43,377 nucleotides of DNA from positions 1 to 43,377 of the forward strand of contig CALKLP010000111.1 of the NCBI GenBank assembly GCA_937991965.1, given 5' to 3'. The stretch comes from an uncultured Verrucomicrobiales bacterium (GTDB lineage Bacteria > Verrucomicrobiota > Verrucomicrobiia > Verrucomicrobiales > Akkermansiaceae). Shown piece by piece: positions 17,215 through 28,236 of the stretch (position 1 is the stretch's first letter; every line of letters starts with the position of its first letter). The position numbers and the translations under genes were made by a program. Under the pieces are notes generated by a model. That model was not told where the DNA came from. It saw only the letters and a program-made list of their open reading frames with translations, and searched no databases.

Positions 17215-18369
17215 CTACGCCCTGCTTTTAAGAATCTCTAGACACTCAACAACCCTGGCGTGATCTATTTCATGCACGTCAAAGCCTTTGCCGAGATCCT
17301 TAAGGAGCATAATCGTCAAGGTACCGCCCAAATGCTCGCGAAATTCATCAAGACCGTTTAAAAGCGCGAATTCTCTCTCGGGTGTTTGAATGACAAAAGA
17401 ATCATCCCAGAGTGGGAGGCCTAGCGCCTGCAGAACCCGTAAAACACGTTCACATTTCTCCTCTGTAAGGAAACCTTTTTTCCAAGCATAAAGCGTGTCA
17501 AGAGCAAGACCGATAGAAACGGCTTGTGCATGACTTAGACGAAAATCAGATAGTTGCTCCGCCTTATGCGCCGCCCAGTGCCCATAATCTAGCGGACGGC
17601 TTGATCCCATTTCAAAGGGATCTCCTCCCGCGGCAATATGCTTCGCGTGGAGTAATGCCGAGCGCATAACACACTCCTCTAAAGTTTCCGGCTCCAATGC
17701 TGCTAAACCCGCTACATTCCGCTCAATCCATAGGAAGAACTCGGCATCTTTCACGAGAGCAACCTTGATAGCCTCCACCAATCCCTCTCGGCAAATCTGA
17801 GCAGGTTGTGAATAAAGAAAGCGGAAATCATTCACGACGGCATAGGGCACCGCAAATGTCCCGAGAAAGTTTTTCTTTTTGTAGAGATTGATCCCGTTTT
17901 TAACCCCGACCCCGGAGTCGTCTTGAGAGAGGGTTGTCGTAGGAAAGCGAACTAGTCGAACTCCTCGGTGAGCGGTTGCAGCTGCAAACCCAACCACATC
18001 AAGAAAGGCTCCCCCACCGATCGCCCAAACGTAAGAATGACGATCAATCTTACTGTGCTCGATCGCATCCATCACCTCTCGGCAAACCTCTTCTGAGCGC
18101 TTGCAATACTCCCCGCCCTCAGCTCTCGTAATATTCACCAACGTAAGTTGTGGAGCTACAGTCGAAAACCAAGATTGGATCTCCTGCTCAATCTGAGGGA
18201 AATGAGCGACAATTTTATTCTCAATAAAAACAATGACCTGTGCCTCCACACCTGGCGCGAACAGATCTCGTAAAACTGTATTATCTAGCGCAAAAACGTT
18301 CTTCGTAAAACGAATACGATGTTGAAGAGTTATAGAAATATCAAGGTCTAGCATGAATAGTGCTGTCAC
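17215..18369 (-). CDS. EboD-like sugar-phosphate cyclase (3-dehydroquinate synthase family)
   Basis: Member of the sugar-phosphate cyclase superfamily, 384 residues. Visible signatures: GGEYCKRSEEV, WAIGGGAFLDVVGFAAATAH followed by RGVRLVRFPTTTLSQDDSG (NAD-binding glycines and substrate loop), GVKNGINLYKKKNFLG, EGLVEAIKVALVKD, and the metal-binding His region RPLDYGHWAAHKAEQL with LSHAQAVSIGLALD. Canonical AroB has NLGHTFGHA at this point; DYGHWAAHK and the GGE start resemble EboD of the ebo cluster, so I do not call it aroB. It begins with GTG overlapping the upstream stop as GTGA, so it is translationally coupled to the large secreted protein. The true substrate is unknown. Confidence 0.7.
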   Translation of the reverse strand: MTALFMLDLDISITLQHRIRFTKNVFALDNTVLRDLFAPGVEAQVIVFIENKIVAHFPQIEQEIQSWFSTVAPQLTLVNITRAEGGEYCKRSEEVCREVMDAIEHSKIDRHSYVWAIGGGAFLDVVGFAAATAHRGVRLVRFPTTTLSQDDSGVGVKNGINLYKKKNFLGTFAVPYAVVNDFRFLYSQPAQICREGLVEAIKVALVKDAEFFLWIERNVAGLAALEPETLEECVMRSALLHAKHIAAGGDPFEMGSSRPLDYGHWAAHKAEQLSDFRLSHAQAVSIGLALDTLYAWKKGFLTEEKCERVLRVLQALGLPLWDDSFVIQTPEREFALLNGLDEFREHLGGTLTIMLLKDLGKGFDVHEIDHARVVECLEILKSRA

Positions 18370-20717
18370 TTAAATTCAACCATATGCTTACCAGCTTTAG
18401 CAAATTTAATGTTAAAGGTTTTTGACCAGCTTTTTGAAACAGGGTCGTAACTAACTTGGTAATAATCATGGCCATGGATTTCTTGTTTCAGTAATTCCCC
18501 ATTATGGTAAATCTGCCCAACTGTTGGACTTGTTAACCCCGTGATTGTCACTGCGGTGTATTTATAATGACCTCCTCGCACTTTAAAGGATGCATGATTC
18601 TCCAATGCTTCCAGTCTGATATCTGGCAAGACTTGAAGCAACCTTCCTTTCTCCGCAGTGACGACGTGCTGATGCCTTTTCGCATTATCTGCGATAATCT
18701 CCCACCTATTGAGTTGCCCGTTTGCCTTCGACAAAAACTCCTGATTTTTACCATAATAATCCCTCATTGACTTCGGCGGCAACAGCAGCTCGATGATCGC
18801 TAAGATTTCATCTCCTTTTTTAAGAGTCGTAACACCGTCTGGGAGCACGATCTCCGCCTGTATATGGCCTTGAGGGCTCTTACGGGCTATGATGTGCGGA
18901 TTAACAGGCTTTCCTGCAATATTGGCTCGCCACTGGCGGATAATGACTCCTCTCGTAGCGATGCCTCCTTTAACTCCATGCTTCTCCAAGCGTTGGGTGT
19001 TATGCATCGATACCCATGGGCTATCACCAATCAATTCGACCGACTCAGAGTTAGATGCCAATTTTTCTGTATAACTCTCATTGGTTACCCCCTCTATATT
19101 TCCCCAAGCGATTTTTCTATCAAGCGGGTCGTTATAGTGATCTGCTCCTAACTGAAAGAGAGCGGAACGAGAAATCTCAATATCTTTATGAACCTGTAAT
19201 CTAAGGTGATAGGTAGCGCGAGAAAAATCATCGGTTCGCCCTAGTGCTGTTCTCACTTCAAAGGTCGCCTCATTATTTCCCATTACCCCTGTGTAACGCG
19301 TATCGGTCAGGCAAGGCCCTGTGGATAGATAAGTTCCTCTGACCAACGAGGAAGAAATCCGCGAACCATCAGGTCGTTCAAAACAGAGAAAGTCTGCACC
19401 GCCCATATTATTGGCCCAACTCCACTTCTTCCCATTCTTTCCCGTGATCATCAGAGGCCTCACGTCTGTAATAAAACTATCACGGTGCGCTCTTGTCGGC
19501 TCATAACAAATGGTCTCTCCCCATGCACCTAATGCCGATTCTTCCCATAACTGGTTCGTACCCCAGCCAATAAGGCTCAGCTGTGCATGACTCGCAGCGG
19601 GCAATCCGCCCCAATGCCCATGAACAATCCGCATCTCATAACGTTTCTCTTCCCCAGCGTTGAGTGGAACTTTAGTAAACGCCCGAAACCAAGTAGAATC
19701 ATTAGGGATTTTCCCGAAATCTGCTTTCTTATGCCAATTCTTTGATAACTGGATCGGAATACCTGTTGGCCTTCCTAGCTCATCACATAGAATCGCTGAA
19801 ATCCCCGTAATGGGTACGCCATACTCTTGTTGAAAGCTCTTAACGCCATCGTATTCGAATACAAGTGTTGCGTCCTTACTACTCTCCCCTGTATTCTTGA
19901 TAACAACAGGACACTTGAGAAGGAAGTCATTCTTGGTCGCATCTTTCGGTAAGCGAGGGTCACTTACTGCTCCAAGATCAATAACAAAGGCTTGGAACTC
20001 TTCCGAATAAGAAGCCATTTCCTCCTTCCCTGGCTCTTTAGCTGAGACTTGAACCATAGCCCCCTCGGCTTTCTGCTTAATCTCATTTCCAGAAATCGTT
20101 AGGATAACACGAGCCTTCCCTTTACCTCCTTCAATGCGTCCTTTCCCAATCCATTTTTGATCTTGGCTTGTGAGCTGTAGAGAAATTTCCCCGCCCCCTT
20201 TTTCCTCCGCTAGCCTAGCTGTAAGAATGATTTTATCTGTCCACGCCCCTATTTCAAAGTGAAAGTTTTTAGTCTCAATCTTCCCGGACTCACCACGAAA
20301 ATTCACCATCCAAATATCTCCTCGTTGCCAAAACCGACCAGATTCGATGAGACGTGGACCGAAATGAATGGTTTTAGGGTGCCGCGGGCGATCTGCTCCC
20401 ACTGCGATAAATTTCTCGCCGCCTAAGATATACGACAATTCTAATTTTGCTGCAGGTAGCTTTTTCCAATCTCGCGCAAAGTCCTGCGTAGAATTCACGT
20501 AAGGCACCTTGCTTTTTCGGACACCAAAATGCTTAATTTCTAAAGTCTCTGTATTCAGAACAAGCGCAAAGTCATTGGTCTGAAGAACACGCAGGGGTTG
20601 GCGTTCATTTTCTACATGAGATCCGTATGGATAACCCTCTGCCCACCACATCTGTGTGTCCGAAAAAGCAATTGAACTCAAAAGAGCCGTAATGAGGTAT
20701 TTATAAAGAGTTCGCAT
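18366..20717 (-). CDS. Large secreted protein of unknown function
   Basis: Exported protein of 783 residues. I use the ATG at 20717, where MRTLYKYLITALLSSIAFS forms a signal peptide; the frame also runs to a TTG at 20732. The body is rich in beta-strand patterns with many Trp, Gly and Asp. Notable phrases are IVHGHWGGLPAASHAQLSL, GAWGETICYEPTRAHRD, ITDVRPLMITGKNGKKWSWA and FLCFERPDGSRISSS. No Pfam-type catalytic signature is recognised. Similar proteins may be surface carbohydrate-processing enzymes, but that is speculation from style and lineage. The end resembles a C-terminal beta-sandwich (FNIKFAKAGKHMVEF). Its stop overlaps the GTG of the EboD-like gene. Confidence 0.7.
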   Translation of the reverse strand: MRTLYKYLITALLSSIAFSDTQMWWAEGYPYGSHVENERQPLRVLQTNDFALVLNTETLEIKHFGVRKSKVPYVNSTQDFARDWKKLPAAKLELSYILGGEKFIAVGADRPRHPKTIHFGPRLIESGRFWQRGDIWMVNFRGESGKIETKNFHFEIGAWTDKIILTARLAEEKGGGEISLQLTSQDQKWIGKGRIEGGKGKARVILTISGNEIKQKAEGAMVQVSAKEPGKEEMASYSEEFQAFVIDLGAVSDPRLPKDATKNDFLLKCPVVIKNTGESSKDATLVFEYDGVKSFQQEYGVPITGISAILCDELGRPTGIPIQLSKNWHKKADFGKIPNDSTWFRAFTKVPLNAGEEKRYEMRIVHGHWGGLPAASHAQLSLIGWGTNQLWEESALGAWGETICYEPTRAHRDSFITDVRPLMITGKNGKKWSWANNMGGADFLCFERPDGSRISSSLVRGTYLSTGPCLTDTRYTGVMGNNEATFEVRTALGRTDDFSRATYHLRLQVHKDIEISRSALFQLGADHYNDPLDRKIAWGNIEGVTNESYTEKLASNSESVELIGDSPWVSMHNTQRLEKHGVKGGIATRGVIIRQWRANIAGKPVNPHIIARKSPQGHIQAEIVLPDGVTTLKKGDEILAIIELLLPPKSMRDYYGKNQEFLSKANGQLNRWEIIADNAKRHQHVVTAEKGRLLQVLPDIRLEALENHASFKVRGGHYKYTAVTITGLTSPTVGQIYHNGELLKQEIHGHDYYQVSYDPVSKSWSKTFNIKFAKAGKHMVEFK

Positions 20718-20806
20718 TAGTAGAGTAACCAACTACTAATACGCGCTTTTGCAAAAAAACAATCAACTTTTTTCTCTATAAAAGGTTTTTCTGAAGACTG
20801 TGAGAG

Positions 20807-21748
20807 TCAACGCACGCCTTGGCCAAGAATTCTTTTCCCAAGGTTTTTGTAGCCAGAGCCAACTCTGTCAATTCTCTCTTTAATGTGTGCTGGAGCTTTC
20901 GCGAAATCTTCCTCCGTATTCCATGCTCCCTCAAATTCGATTTCATTTCGCCCCCCTTTTACGATCACATTTTTAGAGCCATTGATGGTTTGCACCTCCA
21001 CACTACCACTATCATCCTGGATAATAACAGAGCTTGTAGACTCAAAGTTGATATCTAGGTTGGGCGTAATTTCTTTCAAAATCTTACCGAAAACACCACC
21101 AAATCCCCGCTTAATCTCTCGGGATGGTATCAGTTCACTTTCATTATCGTTCATCAAGCGCTCTAGCTCCGAGAGCTCATTAAGCCCTTTCTTTGAAGGG
21201 ACTTCATGAACCCCAGTATCTGTTTTTGGCTTATGGCATAAGGTCACTTTAACTAGCTCTTTTTCACCCTTTGAACGAACAGCTAACTTGATACAATCAT
21301 CAACTGAAAGAGATGTAATGGCTTCTTTAAGTTGGAGTTGATTAGATACAGGCTCCCCATTGACGCTTTGAATAATATCATAAACTTCCAGGCCGGCCTT
21401 AGCCGCTGGACTATCAGGAACGACATACTTCAACACTAATCCATGTTCCAGTCCGAGTTGAGCCTTCATCGGATCACTCAGCGGGTCTCCTAACACACCA
21501 AGCCAAGGAAGGCTTGATTGCCCCCCTACTTTTGGTTTTGGCATAGCACTGGACACCTCAGGCTTCAAAGCCGCCTGCGATTGCGTAGGTATTTCAGCAG
21601 ACTTTACGGCCTTTGATTGCTCAATAGGTTTTACTTTACTGTAATCGATCTCAGGCAGAGAGCTAGATCTTTGTAACGAGCTATCTTCAGGCTTCTCAAA
21701 AGCTAAGCTAGACGCCGTAAGTATTGTAAAACACAGTAAACTTCTCAT
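20807..21748 (-). CDS. Exported PDZ-domain protein
   Basis: Protein of 313 residues. The ATG at 21748 gives the signal peptide MRSLLCFTILTASSLAFEKP; an upstream ATG-frame start at 21793 adds an unlikely leader. A Ser/Pro/Lys-rich linker (about 20-85) leads to a PDZ domain (about 90-185) with LPWLGVLGDPLSD, the DSPAAKAGLEVYDIIQSVNG core and a terminal strand ending near LCHKP. The C-terminal half has a beta-like repeat (SSVIIQDDSGSVEVQTING, then NVIVKGGRNEIEFEG). No protease catalytic triad is present, so it is a binding or scaffold protein rather than a DegP-type protease. It follows the tpiA terminator on the same strand. Confidence 0.75.
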   Translation of the reverse strand: MRSLLCFTILTASSLAFEKPEDSSLQRSSSLPEIDYSKVKPIEQSKAVKSAEIPTQSQAALKPEVSSAMPKPKVGGQSSLPWLGVLGDPLSDPMKAQLGLEHGLVLKYVVPDSPAAKAGLEVYDIIQSVNGEPVSNQLQLKEAITSLSVDDCIKLAVRSKGEKELVKVTLCHKPKTDTGVHEVPSKKGLNELSELERLMNDNESELIPSREIKRGFGGVFGKILKEITPNLDINFESTSSVIIQDDSGSVEVQTINGSKNVIVKGGRNEIEFEGAWNTEEDFAKAPAHIKERIDRVGSGYKNLGKRILGQGVR

Positions 21749-21822
21749 GTAAGTATCAGCGTGTAAATTAAGGGTTTTTGTCTCAAAAAACAAATTTTAA
21801 AACAAATTTATGGTTCCTGTAT

Positions 21823-21848
21823 AAAAAAAAGAGAGGCAAAAACCTCTC
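21823..21848 (-). terminator. Rho-independent terminator after tpiA
   Basis: On the minus strand GAGAGG, a short T-rich loop, CCTCTC, then eight T. It lies 26 bp past the tpiA stop and closes the gap-pgk-tpi transcript. Confidence 0.85.
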
Positions 21849-21873
21849 CCTTGCGTTTGAATCCTAAGAATAA

Positions 21874-22629
21874 TTAAGCAACAGTAGCTACCGCCGACTT
21901 AATGAGGCTGTGGAAACTTTCTGGCTCTAGTGATGCTCCTCCGACCAAACCGCCATCGATATCCGCTTGCCCGAGAAGCTCATCCGCATTAGCAGGCTTC
22001 ATTGAACCACCGTATTGAATACGAACTTGAGCAGCGAGTTCTGTGGAGTATAGTTCCGCAACCAGACGGCGCACGATGACGTGTGCCTCTTGCGCTTGCT
22101 CCTTAGATGCCGTTACGCCCGTGCCAATCGCCCACACAGGTTCGTAAGCAATCACGACGTTGAGGATTCCTTCGTTACAGATCCCCTTGAGGCCTTCCGT
22201 GACTTGCGTTTTAAGCACTTCTTCCAGCTTTCCAGACTCACGTTCCTCAAGAGTTTCGCCGATACAAAAGATTGGTGTCAGTCCTGCATCTAAAATCTTA
22301 CAATTCTTGGCGTTGATAAGAGCATCAGTCTCACCAAAAATTGAGCGACGCTCACTGTGTCCCGTTAAAATATACTCAACCCCAACTTCCTTCAACATCG
22401 CAACACTGGTTTCGCCCGTTAGAGCTCCACTGTCTTGGTCTGAGCAGTTCTGTGCCGCAACCCCGAATCCATTCCCAACAAGGACGGAAAGGTCAACGAA
22501 AGGAGCAGCGATCACAACATCAACTTTCTCAAGTTCTGATGCATCAAGCTTAAAGTTAGTGACGAATTCTGCAGCCTCTTTCGGGCCTTTGTTCATCTTC
22601 CAGTTAGCAGCAATAATTGGCTTTCTCAT
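21874..22629 (-). CDS. tpiA: Triosephosphate isomerase
   Basis: Interconverts dihydroxyacetone phosphate and glyceraldehyde 3-phosphate. 251 residues, TIM barrel. The substrate and catalytic residues are clear: ANWKMN (N9, K11), LTGHSERR with H91, AYEPVWAIGTG with E163, and the phosphate-gripping GGSMKPANA and GGLVGGASL. Third gene of the glycolytic operon, 47 bp after pgk, followed by a strong terminator. Start ATG at 22629. Confidence 0.97.
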   Translation of the reverse strand: MRKPIIAANWKMNKGPKEAAEFVTNFKLDASELEKVDVVIAAPFVDLSVLVGNGFGVAAQNCSDQDSGALTGETSVAMLKEVGVEYILTGHSERRSIFGETDALINAKNCKILDAGLTPIFCIGETLEERESGKLEEVLKTQVTEGLKGICNEGILNVVIAYEPVWAIGTGVTASKEQAQEAHVIVRRLVAELYSTELAAQVRIQYGGSMKPANADELLGQADIDGGLVGGASLEPESFHSLIKSAVATVA

Positions 22630-22676
22630 ATCTGTAATGTGCTTTGAGTGTAATGCTTACAATTAACAAGATAAAC

Positions 22677-23876
22677 TTACGCATTTGTGAGCGAGACAAT
22701 TCCTGGCAGCTCTTTCCCTTCCAGTAACGCCAGTGAAGATCCACCACCTGTTGATAGGAATGAAACCTTATCTCCAACCCCAAACTTATTGGCGGCAGTT
22801 ACCGAATCACCACCACCTAAGATGACGGTTGCGTCAATTTCTGCGAGTGTATTCGCCACAGCTTTTGTTCCCGCCGCGAAGTTATCGAGTTCGAATACGC
22901 CCATCGGGCCATTCCAGAGAACCGTCTTACATCCACGTAGGATCTCACAATACTCCACAATCGCCTCATCACCGATGTCCACGCCTTCCCAGCCATCCGG
23001 AATCACGTTCATGTCATCACCATATTTGATCGTGCATTTGGTCTCTGCCTCTTCGCTGAATTCTTGTGTGATTCTCGTATTGATCGGGAGACAAAACTTC
23101 ACTCCATTTTTCTCCGCCTTAGCCATGAGCTCTCCAGCGAGCGGGACAAATTCGTCCTCCACCAGTGAATTTCCGAGAGCGTATCCCTGAGCTTTACGGA
23201 AGGTGTAGGTCATGGCGCCACCGATGATCATGATGTCAGCCTTATCGAGCAACTTATCAATCACCTTAATCTTATCAGAAACCTTCTTTCCTCCGATAAT
23301 TACCGCAAATGGGCTCTCTGGCGATTCCAGTTTACGATCCAGAAACTCCAACTCTTTTTCCACAAGTAATCCCATCGCAGATTGCGACACGTGATGGGTA
23401 ACCCCTTCCGTTGATGCATGTGCACGGTGAGCTGTGCCAAAAGCGTCATTCACAAACACCTCCGCATTCCCAGCGAGGGCTTTCGCAAAAGTCGCATCAT
23501 TTGTTGTCTCTTCTTCCGCAAAGCGTGTGTTTTCAATTAAAGCAACTTGGCCACTTTCTAAGTTTGCACGGGCTGACATTGAAGCTTCACCAATAGTGTC
23601 TTCGGCGAATAATACATCCTGACCTAAGTGTTCTGCAAGCCTCACAGCAACTGGCTTAAGCGTATACTCGAGATTGACTTGTCCCTTCGGGCGTCCCATG
23701 TGCGAGCAGAGAACGAGCTTGGCGCCTTTTTCTAATAGCAGCTTAATCGAGGGAAGTGCACCTGTAATGCGGGAGTCATCAGTAATGGCGCCATTTTTCA
23801 AAGGCACGTTAAAGTCACAGCGCATAAGGACTTCCTGGCCAGCGACATCGAGATCACGAATCGAGAGTTTGTTCAT
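22677..23876 (-). CDS. pgk: Phosphoglycerate kinase
   Basis: Transfers phosphate between 1,3-bisphosphoglycerate and ADP in glycolysis. 399 residues in two Rossmann-like lobes. Signatures: VLMRCDFNVPL (phosphoglycerate site), ALPSIKLLLEKGAKLVLCSH with MGRPKG, LIENTRFAEEE, VNDAFGTAHRAHAST, FAVIIGGKKVSDKI, VLWNGPMGVFE, and TVILGGGDSVTAANKFG (nucleotide site) near the C terminus. It lies between gapA (98 bp upstream) and tpiA. Confidence 0.97.
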   Translation of the reverse strand: MNKLSIRDLDVAGQEVLMRCDFNVPLKNGAITDDSRITGALPSIKLLLEKGAKLVLCSHMGRPKGQVNLEYTLKPVAVRLAEHLGQDVLFAEDTIGEASMSARANLESGQVALIENTRFAEEETTNDATFAKALAGNAEVFVNDAFGTAHRAHASTEGVTHHVSQSAMGLLVEKELEFLDRKLESPESPFAVIIGGKKVSDKIKVIDKLLDKADIMIIGGAMTYTFRKAQGYALGNSLVEDEFVPLAGELMAKAEKNGVKFCLPINTRITQEFSEEAETKCTIKYGDDMNVIPDGWEGVDIGDEAIVEYCEILRGCKTVLWNGPMGVFELDNFAAGTKAVANTLAEIDATVILGGGDSVTAANKFGVGDKVSFLSTGGGSSLALLEGKELPGIVSLTNA

Positions 23877-23974
23877 AGTGTGTAATAAAGTTTAATTGTT
23901 GTTTTAACGAAAGAAAAATGACCTGAGGAAATTTTCGTTTCCTAGGCCATTAAAGAGTTCAAGGGAAAGAAAAA

Positions 23975-25804
<1,830 letters not shown>

Positions 25805-25824
25805 AAAAATACACTAAAACCATC

Positions 25825-25857
25825 AAAAAAGCCTGCATTATATGCAGGCTTTTTTTT
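25825..25857. terminator. Bidirectional Rho-independent terminator
   Basis: Stem AAGCCTGCAT, loop TAT, ATGCAGGCTT, with A runs on the left and T runs on the right. It lies 21 bp past the OmpA stop and also faces the end of lysA, so it can serve both converging genes. Confidence 0.88.
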
Positions 25858-25910
25858 ATAACTAAATTTGGCTAATGATAAGCCTGTAAGCGCACCGGAA
25901 TCTAAATCCC

Positions 25911-27131
25911 TTAGGCATTAACATTCGCGATCAATCTATCGATTAAGACGTCATCACTAACCACTGGGCTATGATTTACCACTTGGGAATCTAAGAGGCA
26001 AAGTTCTGCAGGAAGCTTACGCAAGTTATAATTACTCGCCATCGAGAAGCAATAGGCTCCTGCATTATGAATCAACAGGTAGTCACCTTCCCTAATTTCA
26101 GGAAGCTCACGTCCAGAGGCAAAGTTATCTCCCGTTTCACAAATGTTCCCTACGATGTCGTATGTCTTGAGCTCTCCATCAGGGTTAGAGAGATTCGTGA
26201 TGTGATGATAGGCATCATACATTACAGGACGGGCAAGATGATTAAACCCGGAGTTCGTTCCTGCGATCAAGTGACCATTGTTATCCTTAATTGTGTTCAC
26301 CTGGATCACCAAGTTGCCGCATTCAGCAACTAAGAATTTCCCAGGCTCAAAGTAGAGCTTGAGCTTCTTTCCATAAGAAGCATGGAGTGCCTCTAATCTC
26401 TCATTAATCGCGGAGGCAAAGCTTCCGTAGTCATACTCCTGCTCATCAGGAGAGTATGGGATAAAAAGCCCTCCCCCGAAATCGGTAAATTCAATGTCTG
26501 GGAAATTCTCTGGAGTAATGATCGAAAGGAGGTTCTCAACCGCTTGTAAGTAAGCCGATTGATCCTTAATACCGGAGCCTGTATGCTTGTGAATCCCTAC
26601 CACGGAAAGATTATGCTTTTCACAAATCGCTTTCACTTCCTCAACATGCTCCAACAAAATACCAAACTTACTCAGCGGCCCTCCTGTCTGGATCTTCGTG
26701 TGCGATCCCGCAATGACATCCGGATTAAAGCGAAGGCAAACCTTCGTGTTCGGGAAAATTTTACCATATCGGTCCAATTCACTAGTAGAGCCAAGGTTGA
26801 ACAAAACTCCTGTCTGACCCGCTTCCTGAATTTCCTCGTTAGTAAGATTGTTCGCAGTGAAAATAATATCCTCCGATTTCACGCCTAACTTCTGCACCAA
26901 CTTAATCTCAGCAGGACTAACAGTATCGATTCCAGCCCCAAGCTTGTTAATATATTGAACTATGTAAGGGTTAAAGTTCGCCTTAATCGCATAATGCACC
27001 TTTAAGTCTTGCTCTGGAAACATGCCTATCAGTTGCTCATAGCGATACTGAATGCGATCAAGCTCATACACATAAAGAGGAGTTTTGTGCTCATCAGTGA
27101 GTGCTAATAAGTCGAGTTTGTTTAAATACAT
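25911..27131 (-). CDS. lysA: Diaminopimelate decarboxylase
   Basis: PLP enzyme that decarboxylates meso-diaminopimelate to lysine. 406 residues. The alanine-racemase-like barrel is clear: VHYAIKANFNP with PLP Lys K50, GIDTVSPAEI, IIFTANNLT, VCLRFNPDV, SKFGI, VGIHKHTGSGI, and FTDFGGGLFIPY for phosphate binding. The C-terminal part has LYFEPGKFLVAECG and the active-site Cys in NICETGDNFA contributed to the partner subunit. Start ATG at 27131. It converges on the OmpA gene across the terminator and is followed upstream by the kinase gene with 60 bp between. Confidence 0.93.
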   Translation of the reverse strand: MYLNKLDLLALTDEHKTPLYVYELDRIQYRYEQLIGMFPEQDLKVHYAIKANFNPYIVQYINKLGAGIDTVSPAEIKLVQKLGVKSEDIIFTANNLTNEEIQEAGQTGVLFNLGSTSELDRYGKIFPNTKVCLRFNPDVIAGSHTKIQTGGPLSKFGILLEHVEEVKAICEKHNLSVVGIHKHTGSGIKDQSAYLQAVENLLSIITPENFPDIEFTDFGGGLFIPYSPDEQEYDYGSFASAINERLEALHASYGKKLKLYFEPGKFLVAECGNLVIQVNTIKDNNGHLIAGTNSGFNHLARPVMYDAYHHITNLSNPDGELKTYDIVGNICETGDNFASGRELPEIREGDYLLIHNAGAYCFSMASNYNLRKLPAELCLLDSQVVNHSPVVSDDVLIDRLIANVNA

Positions 27132-27191
27132 ACTCCTGTTTCAAACTTAGGGCGAACAAAGGCAAGAAACTTTTAGTAAGAAATCACCACT

Positions 27192-28100
27192 TTAGGACCG
27201 AATGTTAAATCGTCCTTTTGGCTTAGCGAAATCTGTCAGCGTAGTGCTTTCTGGCTCCACAAAATCAAGAGCCTCAATCTGCTCAGGTGTTGTCAATGCA
27301 TGACGCGATTCTGGAAACTTGATTTTACGAATATCCGCCATCATCGCCTTAATACTAGGGTATCTAAGATCCGGATCTGGCTCTATCGATCGCTGCACGA
27401 TGATATCATACCAAGGATTCATCTCTGGAAAATATCCTGAAGGATGAATATAATCAGGCTGAGGCAAATGACCAACCAACATCTCATATAGAATAACTCC
27501 GATGGAGTAAATATCCGCTCTCTCGTCTACTAAATCAGGGAAATCTATAACTTCCGGCGCACTATACCCCGGAGTCGCGTAAACTACTTGCGACATCTCA
27601 TCAAACGCAACAGGCCGTGAAAGACCAAAATCTCCAAGCTTCACCTTAGCTTGAGGCGTCAACAAGATATTATCAGGTTTTATATCGCGATGAAGAACAC
27701 CCAGACTATGTGCATGCTTAACCCCACGACACAATCCTAACAAAATTTCTAACGCCGCCGTTGGATCAATCGCGGTCTTATGCGCTGAATAATGTAATGA
27801 CTTCCCATCCACATACTCCATCACGATATAACACATTTCTTGGTTCTCTACGAACTCGTGAAATTGGATAAGGTTTGGATGTCTAAGACGTCCCATAATA
27901 TCAGCTTCCTGCTGAAAGCGTGTCAAAAACTCTTTATTTTCAGACAACTCTGAGCTCAAAACCTTCACGGCTACTTGTCGATTAGAACTGACTTCCTGTG
28001 CTAAGTACACTGACCCCATCCCCCCTTTCGCAACAAAAGAGAGTAATGTATAGCTTGGAAAATACTTTTGTAATTCACCTATGGAAAGTGATTCGCTCAT
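27192..28100 (-). CDS. Soluble Hanks-type Ser/Thr protein kinase
   Basis: Protein kinase of 302 residues that is almost only the catalytic domain. Motifs in order: glycine loop VAKGGMGSVYLA (about 23-34), VAIK-lysine in VAVKVL (K46), alpha-C Glu in QQEADIM (E65), HRDIKPDNILL with catalytic D139, DFGL (157-160), and APEV (181-184), ending with IMMADIRKI-like helix. No transmembrane segment or sensor domain follows, so it is cytoplasmic. The activation loop and all catalytic residues are present, so it should be active. It diverges from a one-TM protein (137 bp between starts). Substrates unknown. Confidence 0.93.
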   Translation of the reverse strand: MSESLSIGELQKYFPSYTLLSFVAKGGMGSVYLAQEVSSNRQVAVKVLSSELSENKEFLTRFQQEADIMGRLRHPNLIQFHEFVENQEMCYIVMEYVDGKSLHYSAHKTAIDPTAALEILLGLCRGVKHAHSLGVLHRDIKPDNILLTPQAKVKLGDFGLSRPVAFDEMSQVVYATPGYSAPEVIDFPDLVDERADIYSIGVILYEMLVGHLPQPDYIHPSGYFPEMNPWYDIIVQRSIEPDPDLRYPSIKAMMADIRKIKFPESRHALTTPEQIEALDFVEPESTTLTDFAKPKGRFNIRS

Positions 28101-28236
28101 AATGATCTGCCTATGACAAAGCTCTCACACTCTACGCAGCGATGACAATCATAAAAAAGGAATAAGCTTAATCTCGAAAAAATATGCAACTTTTTCTCTC
28201 TTAATAAGTTCAATGTAATATAATCCCCCAACGCGC

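Noticed and set aside
22160..23190. Plus-strand open frames opposite tpiA and pgk
   Set aside because: Both loci encode intact, fully conserved glycolytic enzymes on the minus strand.
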